From NCBI GenBank assembly GCA_020310875.1, contig CM035439.1, positions 142,795,139 to 142,859,138 on the forward strand: a stretch of DNA of 64,000 nt. The letters run 5' to 3'. The position numbers and the translations under genes were made by a program. The notes under the pieces are model-generated. The model was not told where the DNA came from, searched no databases, and saw only the letters and a program-made list of their open reading frames with translations. The DNA comes from Ceratopteris richardii (taxonomy: Eukaryota > Streptophyta > Polypodiopsida > Polypodiales > Pteridaceae). Within the stretch, counting starts at the first letter, position 1, and every line of letters starts with the position of its first letter. Shown in pieces: positions 57,613 through 64,000 of the stretch.

Positions 57613-58884
57613 TGTTGGAGCAAGTCTATGACAAGCCTAAGTATTGGCTTGAGTCCCACAAAGTCATAGAAGAGGCCTTAAAATGAAGACTATGTAAAGT
57701 TCACTTGTGAACTACCTCTTGTAACTTTTGAAGAGTTTACTTAATGTAAAAGTGAGAGAATCTTAAGTGGTTGAGTCCACTTGATCAAAAAGGGAAAGAG
57801 GAGCCACGAATTTGTCATTTGTGGTAGGTAGAGAATCAAATCAATCACTAATTGATTGGAGAGTGATTGAGGGAAGTTAGCCTCCCAAACTCAACTATAA
57901 ATAGATGGTAGTTTTAGTCGTGGTTAGAGAGACCTATGTGAAGACCTCCAAGAGCTGAGCTTTATGCCATATCAAGGTGTGATTCCAAGGCACACATATG
58001 TATCAATAAGTCCATTGTATTGTACAAGCAATATCCTTTCATTTTTATTATCATTTGGGTTCATATTTCCATGTTCTTGTGAAGTGTACTACTCACTGCC
58101 ATATCTCTCAGTTTTCTCAGTCAGATTGCAGAGATGGTTTCTCTGAACTTGTTGCATCATTTTCAGTGATCTAACTTGGTAACATTAGCTCTATAAGTCT
58201 ACTATATGCTCATCAATTTTAATTTCATTTGGGTATTGCAATCTTCAGTTATGTTCCATTGAAGTCAACCCTGTCTATCATTTTCACTTCTCTATCAGGT
58301 AACCGACTTTTCTTACGCATCTTGGCATAGCTCTTTCTCAATGTGTACTTATCCAAATTCCATGATTTAAAGCTTATTGGATTCAGCTTACTGTCTAGTA
58401 TACGCATACAAATTTTCATAATCATTGGATTCATAAATCTTGAGTTTGGTTCATTTTTTGGCTCACTAGTTTCAAAATATAGCAGCCCGTGAAAATCAGG
58501 ATGATGTGATCAGTTGCTAAACATCTTTCTCAGTGTGTGGTTCATTATTTTTATGAGATTACTCTTGAAAGTTATCTCTTTAAGTTAACTAGACTTCCCC
58601 AAGAGGAATTAATTTAATTGCTGCTGTGCTCAGAGAATTATGCAAAACACTAGACAGGTGTATGAACCAAATTAGCAAGTTTTTCACCTCTGAGCTAACT
58701 CCAACTTATCTGTTTTGATCTATCTTTTTGAGAGTGACCTTCCAAGGTACATAGGGTGTCTAATACATCCATTGGCAAGCTAAAAGGGCTCACCATATAC
58801 TCCTAGAGTTCATTTGGCTGGTGTAGATCAAGGATTTTGCAACACCTCTTCATCTTCAAGCACAGACCTATCCATCTCTTCACA
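57613..58884 (+). repeat. 5' LTR of element P
   Basis: 1272 bp from TGTTGGAGCAAGTCTATG to ...CATCTCTTCACA, matched by 63063-64000. It has a CTATAAATAG box at 57896-57905. Confidence 0.93.
57896..57905 (+). promoter_or_regulatory. TATA box in the 5' LTR of P
   Basis: CTATAAATAG, kept unchanged in the 3' LTR at 63346-63355. A good match to a plant TATA box. Confidence 0.65.
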
Positions 58885-58885
58885 G

Positions 58886-58897
58886 TGGTATCAGAGC
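58886..58897 (+). other. Primer-binding site of element P
   Basis: TGGTATCAGAGC, perfect, one base after the LTR. Confidence 0.95.
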
Positions 58898-58910
58898 AAG
58901 ATTGGACAAC

Positions 58911-61900
58911 ATGGCAGATGGATTTCCTTCATCAATTGAAAAATTGGACAGAGGTAACTACTCAGCTTGGTCATTAAGAATGTAAGCTTATCTCCAAGGT
59001 AGAAGTTTATATGGTTATGTGGCTGGAGATGAAGTTATGCCAAGTTTCAGGAACAAAAGTCAACCAACAGAAGAAGAGCAAGAAAGATTGAGCACATGGT
59101 GCTCCAAGGATGCACTTGCAAGGTCTTATCTCCTCAACTCTATCTCAGATTTTTTGTTGCCTCACATTAGAAGTTGTAAGACATCTCAGGAAGTGTGGGA
59201 TGCACTTGAAGCCTTTTTCTCTTCAAGTACCAAAGCTAGGAAGCATCAACTATGGCTGGATTTCACAACTCTCAAGAAGGCTCCCAAACAAAATGTGACT
59301 GATTTTGTCACAAAGCTCAAGGACATAGCAGATCAGTTGGGAAGCATTGGAGAGGTAATAGATGAAGAGCAAATTGTAACGCAGGTCATCAATGGCTTGA
59401 AGGCAGATGACAAGTGGGAAGCATTCACCACAGCTATGGATTTGTACATGGACATGCATGTACCTGATTTCAATACACTGACTGGACAACTACTTACTCA
59501 AGAGGCAAAGCTTACCAAAAATGGAGAAAACTCTAAAGGTAATCAATCTTCAGCTTTATACACTGATAAAAGCAAGTCCAAAGATAACAAAGGAAAGGCA
59601 AAGAAAGTGGATGATGAAGCAGGTACATATCAAGCTAACTATGCAGGTAGAGGAAGACATGGCAGAGGTAGAGGAAGAGGAGGTAGACAAGGCAGGGGGA
59701 GATCCCAAGACTCCAACCCATGTTCTATTTATGGATTAACTAATCATACAACTGAAAATTGCTTTAGGAATTCCAGGAATCAAAGAGGCAGAGGATACAA
59801 TAGAGGAAGTTATGGCTACTCAAGAGGAAGGTTCAACAATTATCATGGCAACTACAACAACTACAATCATTCAAACTATCAAGGAGGCTACAAAGGAAGG
59901 AGAGACTTCAATAACTACACAGAAGACTCAAACAAAGAGGATTCATTATTGATCATGAACATGGCTATGCCACAAGGTAAATCTGAGGAGCATGTTTTCT
60001 ACATAGATTCAGGTTGTTCAAATCATGTGGCAGGAAATGTGGCACTCCTATCAAATTTAGAAGATCCAAGGAATAAGCATGAGGTATAAACAGGAGATGA
60101 CACAAAACATCCTGTGGAGAAAATAGGTAATGTCAAAGCACCTGATGGAAACATCAACCTACTCAGTAAGGTACTCTATGTCCCTACCATTACAAAGAAT
60201 TTGATAAGTGTTGGGCAGATAGTAGAGAAAGGGTTGCAAGTCAGGTTCACAAAAGCAGATGCATTTGTTGAAGATCCAAGTCAAGGATTCAGAAGAATTG
60301 CAAAAGGTGAAAAGACAGGTAGATTGTTCACATTTGAATTACAAGACACTAGAAACATTGCTCTCTTTAATTATGGTAGTCAGACACTCACAGAATTGAA
60401 AGTATGGCACAAAAGGTTAGCACATATTGGTGAAAGGTCATTAAAGCAAATTTGCAGGGACCAAAGTGTACTTGGACTCCCTAATTTGTCGAAACAACAT
60501 ATGATTTATAAGTGTAGTGCATGTCAATTTGGAAAGTCTCACAGGTTACCATTCATGAAGAAAGGTTATATGCATAGAGATCTCTTGCAGTTGGTTCATA
60601 CAGATGTATGGGGACCTAGCAAGGAAGCTTCAATATCTGGATCAAGGTATTATGTCTCCTTTATTGATGATTGCTGCAGATGGACTATCCTATTCTTTAT
60701 GAAACAAGAAGATGAAGTTTTTTCATGTTTCAAAAGATATTTGGCTCTTGTGGAGAATCAAACAGGTAAATCACTAAGAAGGCTAAGGTCAGATGGAGGG
60801 GGAGAATACTTCTCCCATGAGTTTGATTCTTTTCTTCAAGAAAGAGGAATCAAAAGAGAGGTAACTACAAGGTACACTCCTGAGCAAAATGGAGTGGCAG
60901 AAAGGAGGAATAGGACAATTGTTGAAGCTGCAAGGTCCATGTTAAATGAAAAGAATTTACCTAATTATCTATGGGTTGAGGCTGTATCTACAGCCACTTA
61001 CTTGATTAACAGGTTGCCTTCAAAATCCCTTGATGGGATGACTCCATATGAGGCTTGGAATGGAAGAAGACCAAGCTTAGATCATTGTGGATATGACAAC
61101 AATCAAAAGGGCTACAGGTTATACAACCCTACCAACAAAGGATTCTTGGTAAGCAGAGATGTAGTTTTTGATGAAAACAATTCATGGTATGAAGATTCAT
61201 GTAGGAAGGTCAATTTACCATATGATCTTGAAGAAGATTTTCCAAAGCTTGGTAGAGAACAACCGAAGATTGAAGAACAAGACACCTCAGAGGATGATGA
61301 AGAATCTCAGATGGAAAAGATCAAAGCATGGAAGTCTAAAGGTAAAGCGAAATTGCAAGAACTTGGACATGGGGCAAAATCATCACATCATGGCCTAAGA
61401 AGATCTATTAGGGAAAAGAAAAACCAGAAAGGTATGGGTTTGACACCTCATTAGTAACTATACATTCTATCTACATAGCACATGACATAAATCAAGAGGA
61501 GCCATCATCATTTGAAGAGGCCAAAGAAAAATCAAAATGGAAGCATGCAATGAAGGAAGAGATTGAAGCACTTGAGGAAAACAACACTTGGGATTTGGTG
61601 CCCAAGACTTCATCCATGAAGGTAATAGGCTCAAGATGGGTCTATAAACTCAAGAAGAATTCTGATGGTTCCATTAATAGGTATAAGGCAAGGCTTGTAG
61701 CAAAAGGCTTTGCACAAACTCAGGGAATTGATTATGAGGAGACCTTCTATCGTGTGGCAAAGATGCCTACTATTAGGGTTTTGCTTAGTATTTCCTCTTC
61801 CAAGAATTGGAAGATACTTCAACTAGATGTAAAGAATGCATTCTTGAATGGTTGGATAACAGAAGAGGTATATATGGCACAACCACCTGGTTTTGAGAAT

Positions 61901-63030
61901 CAAGTTTATCCTGATTATGTGTGTAAACTTAACAAAGCATTGTATAGTCTCAAGCAAGCTCCAAGAGCTTGGAATTTCAGACTTGTTTCATTCTTGCAAG
62001 ACAAAGGCTTTCACCAAGCAAGGCAGATCCTTCACTCTTTATAAAAAAGAGTAATTATGAGATCATCTACCTATGTGTATATGTAGATGATATTATATTG
62101 ACAGGAAATGATGCAGATGGTATGAAGAAGATCAAAGATCAAATGAAAGAAGAGTTCAAGATAAGTGATTTGGGTTCACTTACCTACTTCCTAGGTTTGG
62201 AAGTTGTCTACAAAGATCATGGTTTGTTTCTCACTCAAAGAAAGTACATTAAGGACATGTTGGCAAAATTCAAGATGCAAGATTGTAAGATTGCAGGTAC
62301 TCCAATGGAGGTCAATCACAAATTGAGCTCACATGAAGGTGAACGCATAGAGGACATCACATAGTATCAAAGTCTAGTGGGTAGTCTCAACTATGCCACA
62401 TTGACAAGAGTAGATATATGTTACAGTGTGAGTGTGCTAAGTCAATTTATCCACACACCAAGGAAACCACATATGGATGCTGCCAAAAGGATTCTTAAGT
62501 ATCTCAAAGGAACCATAAATGAAGGACTTTATTATCCTTATGTATCTGATTTAGGTTTGAAGCTATTTTTTGATGCAGATTGGGCTGGCTCCAAAGAAGA
62601 TAGAAGGAGCACTTCAGGTTATCTTACCTTTGTAGGTTCAAAGCTTATTTCATGGTCATCCAAGAAGCAACCCACAATTGCTCTCTCTTCTACTGAAGCT
62701 GAATATAGAGGTCTTGCCATAGCTACACAAGAAGCTATGTGGATGAAGACATTATTCAAAGATCTTGGATTAGAGTTTGGAACTCCAACTATTTATGGTG
62801 ACAATATGAGTTCTATTCATTTGGCTGCTAATCCTATTTTTCATGCAAGGACTAAACATATTGAAGTTCATTATCACTATGTAAGAGAGAAGGTTCTAAG
62901 CAAAGAGATTCAAATATCATATGTGTCCACTCATCAACAATGTGCAGATATTCTAACCAAAGCATTGGATGGTACAAAGCTTTGCAAATTCAAGGCTATG
63001 ATTGGTTTACAGGTAATCTTGGAAGATTGA
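58911..63030 (+). pseudogene. Copia gag-pol (element P)
   Basis: Gag starts at the ATG at 58911 (MADGFPSSIEKLDRGNYSAW). It is followed by an RG-rich stretch (GRHGRGRGRGGRQGRGR), a knuckle-like CSIYGLTNHTTENC, an Asn/Tyr linker, protease YIDSGCSNHVAG, VWHKRLAHIGERSLKQIC, integrase (HTDVWGPSKEASISG, RSDGGGEYFS, GVAERRNRTIVEAARSML), RT ([48 protein letters not shown]) and RNase H (FFDADWAGSKEDRRSTS, SSTEAEYRGLAIATQEA, QCADILTKALDGTKLCKFK). About five breaks; fossil. Confidence 0.9.
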
Positions 63031-63047
63031 AGACCTCAAGCATACTT

Positions 63048-63062
63048 GGCTTGAGGGGAAGC
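63048..63062 (+). other. Polypurine tract of element P
   Basis: GGCTTGAGGGGAAGC directly before the 3' LTR. Confidence 0.88.
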
Positions 63063-64000
63063 TGTTGGAGCAAGTCTATGACAAGCCTAAGTATTGGCTT
63101 GAGTCCCACAAAGTCATAGAAGAGGCCTTAAAATGAAGACTATGTAAAGTTCACTTGTGAACTACCTCTTGTAACTTTTGAAGAGTTTACTTAATGTAAA
63201 AGTGAGAGAATCTTAAGTGGTTGAGTCCACTTGATCAAAAAGGGAAAGAGGAGCCACGAATTCATGATTTGTGGTAGGTAGAGAATAAAATAAATCACTA
63301 ATTGATTGGAGAGTGATTGAGGGAAGTTAGCCTCCCAAACTCAACTATAAATAGATGGCAGTTTTAGTCGTGGTTAGAGAGACCTATGTGAAGACCTCCA
63401 AGAGCTGAGCTTTATGCCATATCAAGGTGTGATTCCAAGGCACACATATGTATCAGTAAGTCCATTTTATTGTACAAGCAATATACTTTCGTTTTCATTA
63501 TCATTTGGGTTCATATTTCCATGTTCTTGTGAAGTGTACTACTCACTACCATATCTCTCAGTTTTCTCAGTGAGATTGCAGAGATGGTTTCTCTAAACTT
63601 GGTGCATCATTTTCAGTGATTTAACTTGGTAAAGTTAGCTCTATAAGTGTAGTATATGCTCATCAATTTGCATTTCATTTTGTTATTACAATCTTCAGTT
63701 ATGTTCAGTTGAAGTCAACCCTGTCTGTCATTTTCACTTCTCTGTGAGGTACCCGACTTTTCTACTCATCTTGTCAGAGCTGTTTCTCAATGTGTACTTA
63801 TTCAAATTCCATGATTTAAAGCTCGTTGGATTCAGCTTACTGTCGAGTATAAGCGTACAAACTTTCATAATCATTGGATTCTTAAATCTGGAGTTATGTT
63901 CATTTTTCTACTCACTGGTTTCAAACTATAGTAGCCCGTGAAAATCGGGATGATGTCATCAGTTGCTAAACATCTTTCTCAGTGTGTGGTTCATTATTTT
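63063..64000 (+). repeat. 3' LTR of element P (partial, window edge)
   Basis: First 938 bp of the LTR, matching 57613-58550 with scattered differences. The end of the LTR and the target duplication are outside the window. Confidence 0.93.

Larger units (their letters stand above)
57613..64000 (+). mobile_element. Copia element P (runs off right edge)
   Basis: Plus-strand copia inserted in N. Parts: 5' LTR 57613-58884, primer site, gag-pol (58911-63030), polypurine tract and the first 938 bp of the 3' LTR (63063-64000). Its LTR, about 1.27 kb, is the longest in the window. The left flank is ACTAA (57608-57612); the right flank is outside. Polyprotein related to E/F and M, and close to scrap I. 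LTRs differ by a few percent by eye. About five breaks. Confidence 0.92.

Overview
This window looks like intergenic DNA from a plant with a large genome, built almost entirely of LTR retrotransposons inserted into one another. Most elements are Ty1/copia with the plant-type initiator-Met-tRNA primer site (TGGTATCAGAGC or its complement); two are Ty3/gypsy of the Tat/Athila kind. The heavy nesting and long LTRs would fit a conifer or another large-genome seed plant, but no host gene proves the species. I found no rRNA, tRNA or CRISPR locus and no convincing host gene.

Left block (1 to about 41,500) is one deep nest. Copia I (+) is interrupted by copia H (-), which is interrupted by gypsy G (-). 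G is interrupted by copias A (-), B (+, 3301-18944) and E (+, 21300-34141). B is interrupted by C (-, 7899-16390), and C by D (-, 9665-15259). E is interrupted by F (-, 25878-32313). Five insertions show matching or near-matching 5-bp target-site duplications: B CTGAT, C ATACT/ATAAT, D CAAAC, E AAACG/AAACA, F GGTAC. D has near-identical LTRs and one long open polyprotein frame, so it is the youngest.

Middle block (about 41,500-46,750) holds an inverted scrap of copia RT, a minus-strand region (K) coding for a coiled coil and a globular domain I do not recognise, and a worn copia RT/RNase H remnant (O). Part of K resembles the unusual first ORF of gypsy G.

Right block (46,750-64,000): a worn gypsy L (+) carries copia M (-, 49309-55111, duplication CCTAG), is followed by copia N (-), and N is cut by copia P (+, 57613 to beyond the window end).

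The observations best worth following are (1) an array of about 20 short CGATACGATACC-like cores at a 22-23 bp period with unrelated spacers, in the leader of gypsy G; (2) the unrecognised ORF1/K protein family; (3) the long inverted repeat made by E and F, two copies of one family in opposite orientation; and (4) an unexplained 2.2-kb insert in copia H. All retroelements are treated as fossils: parts and boundaries are given, not individual lesions.
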